DNA of 64,000 nucleotides from DATKFM01 sp963810485. Its GTDB lineage: Bacteria; Pseudomonadota; Alphaproteobacteria; Dongiales; Dongiaceae. Both the position numbers and the translations under genes were made by a program. Positions 1-9,240 of the stretch are shown one piece after another. The stretch covers positions 434,001 through 498,000 of the forward strand of contig CAWENQ010000005.1 in assembly GCA_963810485.1 (NCBI GenBank). Reading direction: 5' to 3'. Below the pieces are notes generated by a model, which had not been told where the DNA came from, did no database searches, and was given only the letters and a program-made list of their open reading frames with translations. How positions within the stretch are numbered: position 1 is the first letter of the stretch; the number at the start of each line of letters is the position of its first letter.

Positions 1-378
1 GGTGGCGCGCAAGGCCACGCCCTCGTTCTTGTCGAGGATGCCCAGCGCCGTGGACAGCTCGCGCTTGATATCCGCGAGCATGGCGAAGGGCAGGGACTTC
101 AGGTCGGCATGGTTCTGCCGCCAGGCCAGATGCACGAACTCGCTGTCGGTGGATACGCCATAGACCACGGCGTCGCGGTCGTTGAACTCGCCGTTCAGCT
201 TGCCGAACGCGGCGATCTCCGTCGGGCACACGAAGGTGAAGTCCTTCGGCCAGAAGAACACGATCTTCCACTTGCCCTCGTCGGACTCGCTGTTGATCTG
301 GGTGAAGGCCTTCTTGGGGTCGGTGGAAACCACCGCCTTGAGGTCGAAGCTGGGGAAATTGTCGCCAATGGTAAGCAT
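1..378 (-). CDS. ahpC: Peroxiredoxin AhpC (3' end cut off by window edge)
   Basis: A thiol peroxidase that reduces hydrogen peroxide and organic hydroperoxides in the cytoplasm. Translation from the ATG at 378 gives a typical AhpC/Prx1 N-terminus, with the peroxidatic cysteine in FTFVCPTE at about residue 51. Only 126 codons are visible; family members are usually 185-200 residues, so the resolving-cysteine end lies outside the window. The gene is divergent from oxyR, the classical arrangement for an OxyR-controlled peroxidase. An AGGAGCG ribosome site precedes the start. The family call is secure; the electron donor cannot be told from this piece. Confidence 0.93.
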   Translation of the reverse strand, partial: MLTIGDNFPSFDLKAVVSTDPKKAFTQINSESDEGKWKIVFFWPKDFTFVCPTEIAAFGKLNGEFNDRDAVVYGVSTDSEFVHLAWRQNHADLKSLPFAMLADIKRELSTALGILDKNEGVALRAT

Positions 379-507
379 GGTTGGTTCGCTCCTGAAAAAG
401 GGGAGGGGTTGCGGGCTGCCTTTGGGGTTGCTTGACACAGAAAGAGATAGTCCCCAGATTATAATCGTTCCAATTGATATTTTTCGTGACAGTAATCGGA
501 TTTGTCG
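379..507. promoter_or_regulatory. ahpC-oxyR divergent control region
   Basis: A 129 bp gap between divergent ahpC and oxyR. It contains an A/T-rich core at about 446-487 with GATAG, ATTATAAT and ATTGATAT elements, so TATAAT can be read on both strands near 458-465. No good -35 lies at the right spacing for ahpC, which would fit activation by OxyR binding over the core. The OxyR site is inferred from context and weak ATAG-like elements, not a clean consensus match. Confidence 0.5.
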
Positions 508-1416
508 ATGAACGAACCGCTGCCGACCCTGAAGCAATTGCGCCATTTCGCCGCCCTGGCCGAGCATAAGCATTTCGGCAAGGCGGCGGCCGCGTGCTTT
601 GTCACGCAATCGACGCTGTCAGCCAGCCTGAAGGAGCTGGAGGAGATCCTGCAGGCGCCGCTGGTGGACCGCACCAAGCGCCAAGTGGTGCTGACGCCCT
701 TGGGCGAGGAGACCGTTGCCCGCGCCCGGAAGCTGCTGGAGGACGCGCGGGAGCTGACCCTGGCCGCCCAGGCGGCGCGGGAACCGCTGTCAGGCACGGT
801 GCGGTTGGGGATCATCCCGACCATCGCGCCGTTCCTGCTGCCGCGCATCCTGCCCGGCCTGCGCTCCGCCTATCCGAAGCTGAAACTGTATCTGCGCGAG
901 GAGCAGACGGCGCCCCTGGTGGCGCAGCTCCATGACGGCCATCTCGATGTGCTGCTGATGGCGCTGCCCTATGACTGCGGCAATGTGGAGACCGCGGAGC
1001 TGTTCAACGACCGCTTCAGCCTGGCCCTGCCGAAGGACCATCCGCTGGCCAGGCAGCGCAAGATCGAGGCTTCGGCGGCACGGCGGGAGACGCTGCTGCT
1101 GCTGGAGGACGGCCACTGCCTGCGCGACCATGCGCTGTCGGCCTGCCGCCTCGGCGCCAAGAGCCATGCCGAGGCCTTCGAGGCCACCAGCCTACAAACC
1201 CTGGTGCAGATGGCAGCCAACGGCCTGGGCGTTACCCTCTTGCCGCAACTCGCCATCGATGGCGGCATCCTCGCCGGCAGCAACCTGGTGACCCGGCCAA
1301 TGGCTGTTGACGAACCCTGGCGCGAAATCGCGCTCGTCTGGCGCAAAGGCACCGGCCGGCGGGAGGAGTTTCAGCTCCTGGCGAAGGAGATCCGCAAGCT
1401 GGCGAAGGCGAGCTAG
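508..1416 (+). CDS. oxyR: Hydrogen-peroxide sensor and LysR-type regulator OxyR
   Basis: A LysR-type transcription factor of about 302 residues. It has an N-terminal winged helix (FGKAAAACFVTQSTLSASLK) and a C-terminal periplasmic-binding-protein-like sensor domain. The sensor contains EDGHCLRDHALSAC: two cysteines nine positions apart, matching the Cys199/Cys208 redox pair of E. coli OxyR and the residues around it. This separates OxyR from generic LysR proteins. The ATG at 508 is preferred over an in-frame TTG two codons upstream. Divergent transcription from ahpC supports peroxide-dependent activation of that gene. Confidence 0.95.
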   Translation: MNEPLPTLKQLRHFAALAEHKHFGKAAAACFVTQSTLSASLKELEEILQAPLVDRTKRQVVLTPLGEETVARARKLLEDARELTLAAQAAREPLSGTVRLGIIPTIAPFLLPRILPGLRSAYPKLKLYLREEQTAPLVAQLHDGHLDVLLMALPYDCGNVETAELFNDRFSLALPKDHPLARQRKIEASAARRETLLLLEDGHCLRDHALSACRLGAKSHAEAFEATSLQTLVQMAANGLGVTLLPQLAIDGGILAGSNLVTRPMAVDEPWREIALVWRKGTGRREEFQLLAKEIRKLAKAS

Positions 1417-1440
1417 CACGCTCGCTGCTGCCACACATTA

Positions 1441-1578
1441 GTTGTCATCCCGGAGATCGCGCGTCAGTGCGATCATCCGGGACCCAAGAACACCGAGCGG
1501 TCGTCAAGGCAACCGGACGAGTTCCGTGTGCTTGGGTCCCGGGTTCCGCCGCTGAAGCGGCGGCACCGGGATGACAAC
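1441..1578 (-). repeat. Family A nested palindromic repeat, copy 1
   Basis: A 138 bp element. GTTGTCATCCCGG at the left end pairs with CCGGGATGACAAC at the right. An inner pair (GGACCCAAGAACAC with GTGTGCTTGGGTCC) forms a second stem, and each half carries its own small hairpin. The asymmetric centre (AACACCGAGCGG) is inverted relative to copies 2, 3, 5 and 6. It fills the gap between convergent oxyR and the oxidoreductase operon. Confidence 0.85.
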
Positions 1579-1586
1579 TTGGGGTC

Positions 1587-2015
1587 CTACTCCCGCCACA
1601 GCTTGCCGCGCGCTTGCACCCGCTTAAGTCGCTCGGTTGTCGCGGGATCTTGCGGCGGCATCGTGTTTCCCCAGGGCTGTGGCGGGTCGGTGCGCCAGCC
1701 CATAGCCAACAACACCGGCACGGATTCGTAGTAATCGGCGAGCAGCGCCGAAAGCATCGCGCGGAACGCCTGGGGCATCGCACGTTCGACTGCCTGAATA
1801 GTGGCGACGCGCGTCGCGTCAGTGCCGGAGACGAACGCGTCGGGACCATCTGCCTGACGGGCGATTCCCTCGAAAACCTGATGATGCGTTTCTGTGAGTG
1901 CTCGCAGATCGATGCCCACGGCGCGGCCGGGCAGTAATGGCGGCCGGGTGCTCGGGCCATCCTCATCGCCCGGCAGCAGCGTATCGACGACAGCCGCGAT
2001 GAACGCCGTGTTCAT
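1587..2015 (-). CDS. Gluconate 2-dehydrogenase subunit 3-like small protein
   Basis: A protein of 142 residues whose ATG overlaps the stop codon of the upstream GMC oxidoreductase (ATGA junction), implying translational coupling. It begins FIAAVVDTLLPGD, which resembles the opening of gluconate 2-dehydrogenase subunit 3-type proteins that partner GMC flavoproteins. No signal peptide or membrane segment is evident. The partner role is inferred from position and this N-terminal resemblance; the rest of the chain is not diagnostic. Confidence 0.65.
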   Translation of the reverse strand: MNTAFIAAVVDTLLPGDEDGPSTRPPLLPGRAVGIDLRALTETHHQVFEGIARQADGPDAFVSGTDATRVATIQAVERAMPQAFRAMLSALLADYYESVPVLLAMGWRTDPPQPWGNTMPPQDPATTERLKRVQARGKLWRE

Positions 2016-3592
2016 GCGACCTCCCGCGCCAGGTCGTCGGCGACCTTCAGCGCGAGCGCGCCGATGGTGGAACCGGGATTGACCGCGCCCACGGTGGTGA
2101 ACAGGCTGCCGTCGGCGACCAGGACGTTCGGCACCGCATGCAAGCGCCCGCGTGTATCCGTGACCGTAGTCGCGGGATCGCTGCCCATGCGTGCCGTGCC
2201 CAGCAGGTGCCAACCCGTCAGCGGTGCCAGCGGCAGGCGCACCACACGATAGGCGCCGGCGGCGCGCAGCATTTCTTCTGCGCGGTCGAGACCGAAATCC
2301 AGGCTGCGCCGCGAATGATCGGACAGCTTGTACTCGATCCTCACGCCGGGCATGCCGTCGCTAGCGTTGCGATCCGTCAGCGTCACCCGGTTGTGCATCT
2401 CCGGCAGATCCTCGGCCATCACCAGCACCGCCATGGAATGGCGGAATTCCTCACGCAGCAGCCGCTGCGCCTCGCGGCCCCAGGCGGGATCGAGCCGCGC
2501 CGCCTGCAGCAGCAGCGGATTCTCTCGCGTCACCTGCAGATGCACGCCGCGCTTGAAGCCACGGCTCACGTCGGTTTCATAGAACTCATGACTGTAGAGC
2601 GCGCAGCCGATCGGCCCCTTCGGCCCGTCCAGTTCGTCGCGAAACATGCCCCGCACATAACCGCCGGGATGGAACATCAGGTTGCGCCCGAGTGCTGGGC
2701 TGTCGATGTCAGACGCCAGCAACAGCCGCGCCGTGCCGATGCCATTGCCGGCGACGACGACATGGCCTGCCGGCTGCCATATCTCGCGTCCGTCCGCGTC
2801 GCGATAGATCACACCTGTGGCCCGGCCGCCTTCGACGACGATACGCTGGGCAATACAGTTCGGCCGCAGCTCCACCCCGGCCGCGATCGCCTTCGGCCAG
2901 TAGGTTACATCGGTGCTGGCCTTCGCCCGGACGAAACAGCCTTGCTGGCAGGGGCCGCAATAGTTGCAGGCGCCGCGGCCATCCTGCGCCACCGTGTTGA
3001 TTGCCGCATCGACCGGCCACCAATGCCAGCCCAGCGCATCGAAGCCCCGCGCCGCCGTTTCTCCCAGGCGGCCGAGCGCCAGCGGCGGCATCGCCCGCGC
3101 CGGCTTCGGTGGATAGGCGGGATCGCCGGCCAATCCGCAGACGCCCATCGCCGCGTCGTTGAGATCGTAGTAGGGCTCGAGATCGAAATAGTCGAACGGC
3201 CAGTCGTCGCCGACGCCATCAAGCGTATGCGTGCGAAAATCCGACGGATGCAGCCGCGGGAAGTGCGCCGCCCAATTGATGCTGGAACCGCCGACGCCGC
3301 TCCACATCAGCGGCTTGATCGGCGAACCCGTGTCGTCGATGGCGTAGTCGGCCGAAGGCGAGGGCCTCGCCGATTTCAGCCGCATGTTCGGCGACGCCGC
3401 CCAGTCGTTCAGCGTCGCGCGCTGCCAGTCGCGGCGCAGCGGCGGCATCGCGGCCTGATTGACCCAGCCGCCGCGCTCCAGGCAGGCGATGCGCAGCTTC
3501 GGCGCCCGCTCGGCCAGCCGCGCGCAGAACGCGGCGCCGCCCATACCGGCACCGACGACCAGGACATCGACGGGTTCGAGCCTATGTTCCAT
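2012..3592 (-). CDS. GMC-family FAD oxidoreductase
   Basis: A flavoenzyme of 526 residues. It opens with a Rossmann FAD motif (VLVVGAGMGGAAF) and ends with the GMC C-terminal pattern: GWHLLGTARMG with the active-site His, and NPGSTIGALALKVAD with the second His/Asn position. A CNYCGPCQQGCF segment near residue 210 resembles the cysteine-rich insert of gluconate dehydrogenase/long-chain alcohol oxidase-type GMC proteins. It lies 12 bp after the DAO-type gene and overlaps the next small gene, so the three are probably one transcript. Alcohol or sugar oxidation is likely; the substrate is unknown. Confidence 0.88.
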   Translation of the reverse strand: MEHRLEPVDVLVVGAGMGGAAFCARLAERAPKLRIACLERGGWVNQAAMPPLRRDWQRATLNDWAASPNMRLKSARPSPSADYAIDDTGSPIKPLMWSGVGGSSINWAAHFPRLHPSDFRTHTLDGVGDDWPFDYFDLEPYYDLNDAAMGVCGLAGDPAYPPKPARAMPPLALGRLGETAARGFDALGWHWWPVDAAINTVAQDGRGACNYCGPCQQGCFVRAKASTDVTYWPKAIAAGVELRPNCIAQRIVVEGGRATGVIYRDADGREIWQPAGHVVVAGNGIGTARLLLASDIDSPALGRNLMFHPGGYVRGMFRDELDGPKGPIGCALYSHEFYETDVSRGFKRGVHLQVTRENPLLLQAARLDPAWGREAQRLLREEFRHSMAVLVMAEDLPEMHNRVTLTDRNASDGMPGVRIEYKLSDHSRRSLDFGLDRAEEMLRAAGAYRVVRLPLAPLTGWHLLGTARMGSDPATTVTDTRGRLHAVPNVLVADGSLFTTVGAVNPGSTIGALALKVADDLAREVA

Positions 3593-3604
3593 GGCAGCGC
3601 TCTC

Positions 3605-4684
3605 TCACGGCGTAAACCTTGCCGGGCCATAGGGCGCCAGCAACGGATCGCGCCGGCCTTGTAGCAGTTCTTCCGCCGCGAACCGGCCGGCGGCCGGCGC
3701 CAGGGTGATCCCGGAATGCATGACCGCGATATAGAGTCCGCCCCGGCCCTTCGGCCGTCCAATGGCCGGGAAGCCATCCACCGGCGTCGGGCGATAGCCG
3801 GTGCTATAGCCCTCCATCACCAGCAGCTCGCCGCCGGTCACCATCGATTGCAGCTTGGCGAACACGGCGCGAGCCGTGACCTCGGCATCCGTCTGGGGAT
3901 CGCTGCCGCCGAAATCCGCACCGGCGACGATGCGCCCCTCCGCGGTCTGCCGCATATGCAGATCGGGCGCCATCACCAGGCCGTTGAGCAGGCGCCGATG
4001 GGGTTGGGAAGAAACCAGCAGGCCGGGCGGCACTGTCAGAGGCAGCGTCACGCCCGCGTTCGCCGCGATATCAGGCGACGCCGCGCCCGCCGCCAGCAGC
4101 ACCTCGTCGGCATGGATCTCGCCGCTATCCGTCAGCGCGCCCTCGATCCGGTCCCCGCGCAGGATCAACCCGCGCACGCCCGTGCCCGCGATGAAACGCG
4201 CGCCCAATCGCTCTGCCGCTGATAGCAGAGCCAATGCCGCGGCCCGCGGCTCGACCGCGCCTTCCTCAGCGACATACAGGGCGGCATCCGGCGGATCGGC
4301 AAGACGCGGCTCCAGTCGTGCTGCCTCCTTGCGATCGACGCGGCGAATGCCATAGCCCCAGGCACTGTGTTCGCGCAGATAGGCGTCCATGTCGTCAGGC
4401 GCCATGTCCCAGCAAAGACCGCCATTGAAGCCGATCCGCAAGTTCGGCAGTGCCGCCGCGAGCCGCCGCCATTCCGCCATCGCTTCCCGGCGCAGGCGGA
4501 AATAGGGCTCGGGATTGCCCCAGCTCGCATTGATCCAGGCGAAAGAAGCGGGGGTGGCCACGCCGCCGGGGCCTCTGCTGTCGATGACGGTGACGCGCGC
4601 GCCGTCCCGCGCCAGATAATAGGCGCAAGCGGCGCCGATGATGCCGGCGCCGATTACCAGGATGTCGGGATTCTTGTTGGTCAT
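3605..4684 (-). CDS. DAO-type FAD-dependent oxidoreductase
   Basis: A protein of 359 residues in the glycine/D-amino-acid oxidase superfamily. The N-terminal dinucleotide motif is ILVIGAGIIGAACAYYLA, followed by the family features TPASFAWINASWGN and, near the C-terminus, GYRPTPVDGFPAIGRP and AVMHSGITLAPA. These enzymes oxidise C-N or C-O bonds of amino acids or related amines using FAD. It is the first gene of the DAO-GMC-small-subunit run. The substrate cannot be deduced. Confidence 0.85.
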   Translation of the reverse strand: MTNKNPDILVIGAGIIGAACAYYLARDGARVTVIDSRGPGGVATPASFAWINASWGNPEPYFRLRREAMAEWRRLAAALPNLRIGFNGGLCWDMAPDDMDAYLREHSAWGYGIRRVDRKEAARLEPRLADPPDAALYVAEEGAVEPRAAALALLSAAERLGARFIAGTGVRGLILRGDRIEGALTDSGEIHADEVLLAAGAASPDIAANAGVTLPLTVPPGLLVSSQPHRRLLNGLVMAPDLHMRQTAEGRIVAGADFGGSDPQTDAEVTARAVFAKLQSMVTGGELLVMEGYSTGYRPTPVDGFPAIGRPKGRGGLYIAVMHSGITLAPAAGRFAAEELLQGRRDPLLAPYGPARFTP

Positions 4685-4781
4685 TTCCGGCGCCGATTCT
4701 CGCGCCGGCGATTGCAGCCGAAGCCGTCCGAATCGGCAAGGGAAGGTTTTCGCGGCCTTGCTGCGGCCCGGCCGCCGTCCG

Positions 4782-5334
4782 TCAATCCAGGATCGGCGTA
4801 TAGATCTCCGCCATCTCCTCGCCCTTCACGCCGAAATCGTGCTGTTCCAGCGGGAAGTCATAGATCGATACGCCGATGATCTGCGTGATCCGCCCATCCT
4901 CCATGCGCAGCGGCAGGCCCAGCCGCTCGCCGACGACGGGGCTGCTGTGGGAGAAATAGATGAGGCCCCCGCAATGCAGGATCGCCGGCTCTTCGATGAT
5001 CCGGCGATACCGGCGCGTCATGACCGGCAGGAAACTCGGGCTCGGCGATCTCCTCGAAGTAGCAGGTGGAGATGTTCTTGCCGTAGAGCTTGTTGATCTC
5101 TTCGCCGGCGAGGCGCATGCGGAAGCGCTCCTCCGCCGCATTGAACTCGCAGAGCCAGATGTAGGGCAGCACCGGAACGATGGCCGAAGGATCGATTGAA
5201 GACCGCAAGGGAACGCCACCCTCGCCGCGGCGGTCGAGCCAATGATCCAACAGCAGATGAAGGCGCTTGTCCCGCAGATGGGGCAAGGACTGCCGGCTGA
5301 AATCGCTGCGCACGCGGGAACTGGTGGCGGTCAT
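4782..5334 (-). CDS. PAS-domain protein (frameshifted)
   Basis: A PAS-type sensor protein of about 183 residues once one frameshift is corrected. The N-terminal part (ATG at 5334; IWLCEFNAAEERFRMRLAG) and the C-terminal part (FSHSSPVVGERLGLPLRM) lie in different frames that meet at about 5037. Removing one base of the GGGC run at 5038-5041 joins them as AEPSFLPVMTRR. The length of 553 bp is 3n+1, as expected for a one-base insertion. It sits 97 bp upstream of the DAO gene in the same orientation. No output domain is visible. Confidence 0.7.
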
Positions 5335-5536
5335 GAACAACCGTACTGCCCTTGCTGCTTCCCGGCCCTGTTCAATGTAAGACGCCACGGCGGGGCCTTG
5401 CGATACCCCATACTTATGGCACGGCGAGGCTGAATTCCGGTTAATGACCGGTAAGGCCTGACGGCACTTGAGCTTTCCAGACCCCTCCGGCATTGTGGCG
5501 CCGCCAAGAGGGGACCAAGTCGGGATCGAATCAGCC

Positions 5537-6685
5537 ATGAAGATCGGCATTCCCAGGGAGCGCCGCCCGAATGAGGCGCGCGTCGCCGTCTCGCCGGATA
5601 CGGTAAAGAAGCTCATCGCGCTGGGCGCTGAGATCGTCGTTGAGGCGGGTGCGGGCCAGTCTTCCGCCGTGCCCGATGGTGCATATGCCGCAGCCGGCGC
5701 GCGCATCGCCCATGATGAAGCCGATGCGCTCGGCGATGCCGATATCGTCCTCAAGGTGCAGCGGCCGCTGACATCGGGCGAGGGCGGACCCGACGAACTC
5801 GCGCTGATGAAGCCCGGCGCGCTGCTGATCGGCATCCTGGCGCCCTTTGCGGCGCGGGAACAGCTCGCCGACTACGCCGGCCGCAACGTCACCGCCTTTG
5901 CCATGGAATTTCTGCCGCGCATCACCCGCGCCCAGTCCATGGACGTGCTGTCGTCCCAGGCAAATTTGGCCGGCTATCGCGCCGTCATCGAGGCAGCGGC
6001 GGTGTTCGGCCGCGGCTTTCCGATGATGATGACCGCGGCCGGCACGGTCGCGGCCGCCCGCGTGCTGGTCATGGGCGCCGGTGTCGCCGGATTGCAGGCC
6101 ATCGCCACGGCACGCCGCCTCGGCGGCATCGTCTCCGCGACCGATGTCCGTCCCGCGGCGAAAGAGCAGGTGCAAAGCCTGGGCGCTACCTTCGTCGCGG
6201 TCGAGGACGAGGAATTCAAGCAGGCGGAGACTGCCGGCGGCTACGCCAAGGAAATGAGCGACGCCTACAAGGCGAAGCAGGCGGCGCTGACCGCCGAGAC
6301 GATCAAGAAGCAGGACGTGATCATCACCACGGCGCTGATCCCCGGCCGGAAGGCGCCGGTGCTGGTCAGCGAGGAGATGGTGAAAACCATGAAGCCTGGC
6401 TCGGTCATCGTCGATCTGGCGGTGGAGCAGGGCGGCAATTGTCCGCTGTCCGAGCCCGGCAAGATCGTCATGAAGCACGGCGTCACCATCGTCGGCCTGG
6501 TCAATCTGCCCAGCCGCATCGCCGTCGACGCCAGTGCACTCTATGCGCGCAACCTGCTCGCCTTCCTGACGCCGATGATCTCCAAGGAGACCAAGGCGCT
6601 GAAAATCGACTGGGAGGATGAGATCGTGAAGGCCACCGCGCTGACCCGCGACGGCAAGATCGTGCATCCGTCCTTCGTCTCCTAG
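5537..6685 (+). CDS. pntAA: NAD(P) transhydrogenase alpha-1 subunit
   Basis: The NAD(H)-binding domain I subunit (382 residues) of the proton-translocating transhydrogenase, which drives NADPH formation from NADH with the proton gradient. It has the AlaDH/PNT fold opening MKIGIPRERRPNEARVA, then the Rossmann motif VMGAGVAGLQAIATARRLG and AVEQGGNCPLS. The ATG at 5537 matches the conserved family start; an upstream in-frame extension lacks family resemblance. The gene is followed by pntAB and pntB with short gaps, the three-gene alphaproteobacterial layout. Confidence 0.96.
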   Translation: MKIGIPRERRPNEARVAVSPDTVKKLIALGAEIVVEAGAGQSSAVPDGAYAAAGARIAHDEADALGDADIVLKVQRPLTSGEGGPDELALMKPGALLIGILAPFAAREQLADYAGRNVTAFAMEFLPRITRAQSMDVLSSQANLAGYRAVIEAAAVFGRGFPMMMTAAGTVAAARVLVMGAGVAGLQAIATARRLGGIVSATDVRPAAKEQVQSLGATFVAVEDEEFKQAETAGGYAKEMSDAYKAKQAALTAETIKKQDVIITTALIPGRKAPVLVSEEMVKTMKPGSVIVDLAVEQGGNCPLSEPGKIVMKHGVTIVGLVNLPSRIAVDASALYARNLLAFLTPMISKETKALKIDWEDEIVKATALTRDGKIVHPSFVS

Positions 6686-6699
6686 GGAGTCCGCGCCAG

Positions 6700-7122
6700 A
6701 TGAACCAGGACGAGCTTTCCAAGCAGTTGAACAATCTCAGCGATCTCGCGCAGGGGCTGTCGAGCCAGCTGTCCGAGCTCAGCCAGCAGGCGCTGACGGT
6801 GGGCGCCGAAGGCGGCGCGGCCGGCGGACATCTGCCCTTTGTCGCGCTGTTCACCGTGTTCGTGCTGGCCTGCTTCATCGGCTATCACGTGGTCTGGCGG
6901 GTGACGCCGGCGCTGCATTCGCCGCTGATGGCCGTCACCAACGCGATCTCGTCCGTCATCATCGTCGGCGCGCTGATCGCCGCGGGCGCCGCGGCGGAAT
7001 TCACCTTCTCCTTCTCCGAGGTCATGGGCTTCATCGCCATCGTCCTCGCTTCCGTGAACATCTTCGGCGGCTTCCTGGTGACTCACCGGATGCTGTCGAT
7101 GTTCAAGAAGAAGCAGAAATAG
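6700..7122 (+). CDS. pntAB: NAD(P) transhydrogenase alpha-2 subunit
   Basis: A 140-residue membrane subunit carrying part of the transhydrogenase proton channel. It has a soluble N-terminal region of about 45 residues and three or four hydrophobic helices from LPFVALFTVFVLACFIG onward. The family signature SPLMAVTNAISSVIIVGAL is present. It starts 14 bp after pntAA and ends 21 bp before pntB. In E. coli this segment is fused to the alpha subunit; a separate gene is usual in alphaproteobacteria. Confidence 0.95.
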   Translation: MNQDELSKQLNNLSDLAQGLSSQLSELSQQALTVGAEGGAAGGHLPFVALFTVFVLACFIGYHVVWRVTPALHSPLMAVTNAISSVIIVGALIAAGAAAEFTFSFSEVMGFIAIVLASVNIFGGFLVTHRMLSMFKKKQK

Positions 7123-7143
7123 GTCGGGGAAGGAGCACCGCCC

Positions 7144-8550
7144 GTGAGCGCCGAGTTCGCCAACTTCCTCTATCTCATCGCTTCCGTCTGCTTCATCATG
7201 GCGCTGAAGGGCCTGTCCTCGCCCGAAAGCTCCCGCGCCGGCAATCTCTACGGCATCGCCGGCATGACGATCGCCATCATCACCACCCTGGTCTTCGCGG
7301 TGACGCCGGGCGTGCTGAGCTACGGCACCATCCTGGCCGGCATCGTCATCGGCGGCGGGATCGGCGCCGTCATTGCGCAGCGCATCCAGATGACCGCGCT
7401 GCCGCAGCTTGTCGCCGCGTTCCATAGCCTGGTCGGCCTTGCCGCCGTGCTGGTGGCCGCGGCCGCCTTCTACGCGCCGGAGAATTACGGCATCGGCACG
7501 GCAGGGGACGTGCACAGCTCCAGCCTGATCGAGATGGGGCTGGGCATCGCCGTCGGCGCCATCACCTTCACCGGCTCGATCATCGCCTTCGCCAAGCTGC
7601 AGGCGCTGATGAGCGGCGCGCCCATCGTCTTCCCCGGCCAGCACTATCTCAACGGCGCGCTCGGCGTTGCCATCGTCGTGCTGCTCGTGCTGCTGGTGAT
7701 CACCGAGAGCCCCTTCATCTTCTGGGCGCTGGTGGCGGTGTCGCTGCTGCTGGGCTTCCTGCTGATCATCCCCATCGGCGGCGCCGACATGCCCGTCGTC
7801 GTGTCCATGCTGAATTCCTATTCCGGCTGGGCGGCCTGCGGCATCGGCTTCACGCTGTCGAACAGCCTGCTGATCGTCACTGGCGCGCTGGTCGGCTCGT
7901 CGGGGGCGATCCTGAGCTACATCATGTGCAAGGGCATGAACCGCTCGATCATCAATGTAATCGCCGGCGGTTTCGGCACCGATACCAGCGGCGGCGGCCC
8001 GGCCAAGGGCCCGAGCGACAAGCCGGTGAAATCCGGCAGCGCCGAGGATGCCGCCTTCCTGATGAAGAATGCCAGCTCGGTCATCATCGTGCCGGGCTAC
8101 GGCATGGCGGTGGCCCAGGCCCAGCACGCGCTGCGCGAGATGGCCGACCTGCTGAAGAAGGACGGCGTCAAGATCAGCTACGCCATCCATCCGGTCGCCG
8201 GCCGTATGCCCGGCCATATGAACGTGCTGCTGGCCGAAGCCAACGTGCCCTATGACGAAGTGTTCGAGCTCGAGGACATCAACCGCGAATTCTCCTCCAC
8301 CGATGTCGCCTTCGTCATCGGCGCCAATGACGTGACCAACCCGGCGGCGAAGACCGACACCAAGAGCCCGATCTACGGCATGCCGATCCTGGACGTGGAG
8401 AACGCCAAGACCGTGCTGTTCGTGAAGCGCTCCATGGCGTCGGGCTATGCCGGCGTCGATAACGAGCTGTTCTTCCGCGACAACACCATGATGCTGTTCG
8501 GCGACGCCAAGAAGGTTTGCGAAGAGATCGTCAAGGCCTTCGGGCACTGA
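7144..8550 (+). CDS. pntB: NAD(P) transhydrogenase beta subunit
   Basis: A 468-residue subunit with a multi-helix membrane half (domain II) and a C-terminal NADP(H)-binding half (domain III). The latter shows VIIVPGYGMAVAQAQ, YAIHPVAGRMPGHMNVLLAEA and VIGANDVTNPAAK, all diagnostic of PntB. The start is GTG at 7144 behind GGGGAAGGAG. With pntAA and pntAB it makes a complete transhydrogenase that feeds NADPH to glutathione and thioredoxin systems. Confidence 0.96.
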   Translation: MSAEFANFLYLIASVCFIMALKGLSSPESSRAGNLYGIAGMTIAIITTLVFAVTPGVLSYGTILAGIVIGGGIGAVIAQRIQMTALPQLVAAFHSLVGLAAVLVAAAAFYAPENYGIGTAGDVHSSSLIEMGLGIAVGAITFTGSIIAFAKLQALMSGAPIVFPGQHYLNGALGVAIVVLLVLLVITESPFIFWALVAVSLLLGFLLIIPIGGADMPVVVSMLNSYSGWAACGIGFTLSNSLLIVTGALVGSSGAILSYIMCKGMNRSIINVIAGGFGTDTSGGGPAKGPSDKPVKSGSAEDAAFLMKNASSVIIVPGYGMAVAQAQHALREMADLLKKDGVKISYAIHPVAGRMPGHMNVLLAEANVPYDEVFELEDINREFSSTDVAFVIGANDVTNPAAKTDTKSPIYGMPILDVENAKTVLFVKRSMASGYAGVDNELFFRDNTMMLFGDAKKVCEEIVKAFGH

Positions 8551-8672
8551 TCGCCGGCCGCCACGCTGCGGCGGAAGACTTCCACACGACCGGGTCCGAA
8601 AACCGCCATGATTCGCTGCGGCGGAGTCGCTGGCGCGCTGACAGTTCAGAATTTATCGGCTAGTATGACGGT

Positions 8673-9218
8673 ATGGCAGCCGTCGCCCTCAGGAAATCCG
8701 AAGAACCTACCGCGGTGGAACTGCTCCGCGACCATGTTCCCACGCCTATCGGCGAGATGCTCCTGGCTGCGGCTGATGGTAAGCTGATGGCGCTGGAGTT
8801 CGCCGGGGTTCAGGAGCGATTCGACTACGACCTCCGCTTCCGATTCGGCGATTGCCGGATGACTCCGGCCCGGGATCCCTTCGGCTTCTGCGGCCGCATC
8901 GCCGCCTATTTCAAAGGCGACCTGCACGCCATAGACGACATTCCCGTCGATGGCGGCGGCACTCCATTCCAGCAGAAGGTCTGGGCGGCGCTGCGCCGTA
9001 TTCCCTGCGGCGACACCTGGAGCTACAGCGATCTGGCTGACGCCGTCGGCCGCCCGAGCGCAACCCGCGCGGTCGGCATGATCAACGGCCGCAATCCCAT
9101 CTCCATCGTCGTCCCCTGCCACCGGGTGATCGGCAAGGACGGCTCGCTGACCGGCTATGGCGGCGGCCTCGACCGCAAGCGCTGGCTGCTCCAGCACGAA
9201 CATGCGCTGCTGATCTGA
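8673..9218 (+). CDS. ogt: Methylated-DNA-protein cysteine methyltransferase
   Basis: A 181-residue suicide repair protein that removes O6-alkyl groups from guanine. The C-terminal DNA-binding/active-site domain has TPFQQKVWAALRRIP, the helix-turn-helix region ATRAVGMINGRNP and the acceptor-cysteine motif IVVPCHRVIG. Length and absence of an AraC/Ada module point to Ogt rather than Ada. It is convergent with rpsU and shares a terminator hairpin with it. Confidence 0.94.
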   Translation: MAAVALRKSEEPTAVELLRDHVPTPIGEMLLAAADGKLMALEFAGVQERFDYDLRFRFGDCRMTPARDPFGFCGRIAAYFKGDLHAIDDIPVDGGGTPFQQKVWAALRRIPCGDTWSYSDLADAVGRPSATRAVGMINGRNPISIVVPCHRVIGKDGSLTGYGGGLDRKRWLLQHEHALLI

Positions 9219-9240
9219 ACGGGCACACATCGCCCAATGA

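Noticed and set aside
2138..3664. A 508-residue plus-strand open frame opposite the GMC oxidoreductase.
   Set aside because: Shadow of the GMC gene; the minus strand carries the FAD and active-site motifs.
6682..8547. A 621-residue open frame on the minus strand opposite pntAB-pntB.
   Set aside because: Composition (very rich in H, D, R, G) is that of an antisense frame in GC-rich DNA; pntAB and pntB on the plus strand show every family motif.
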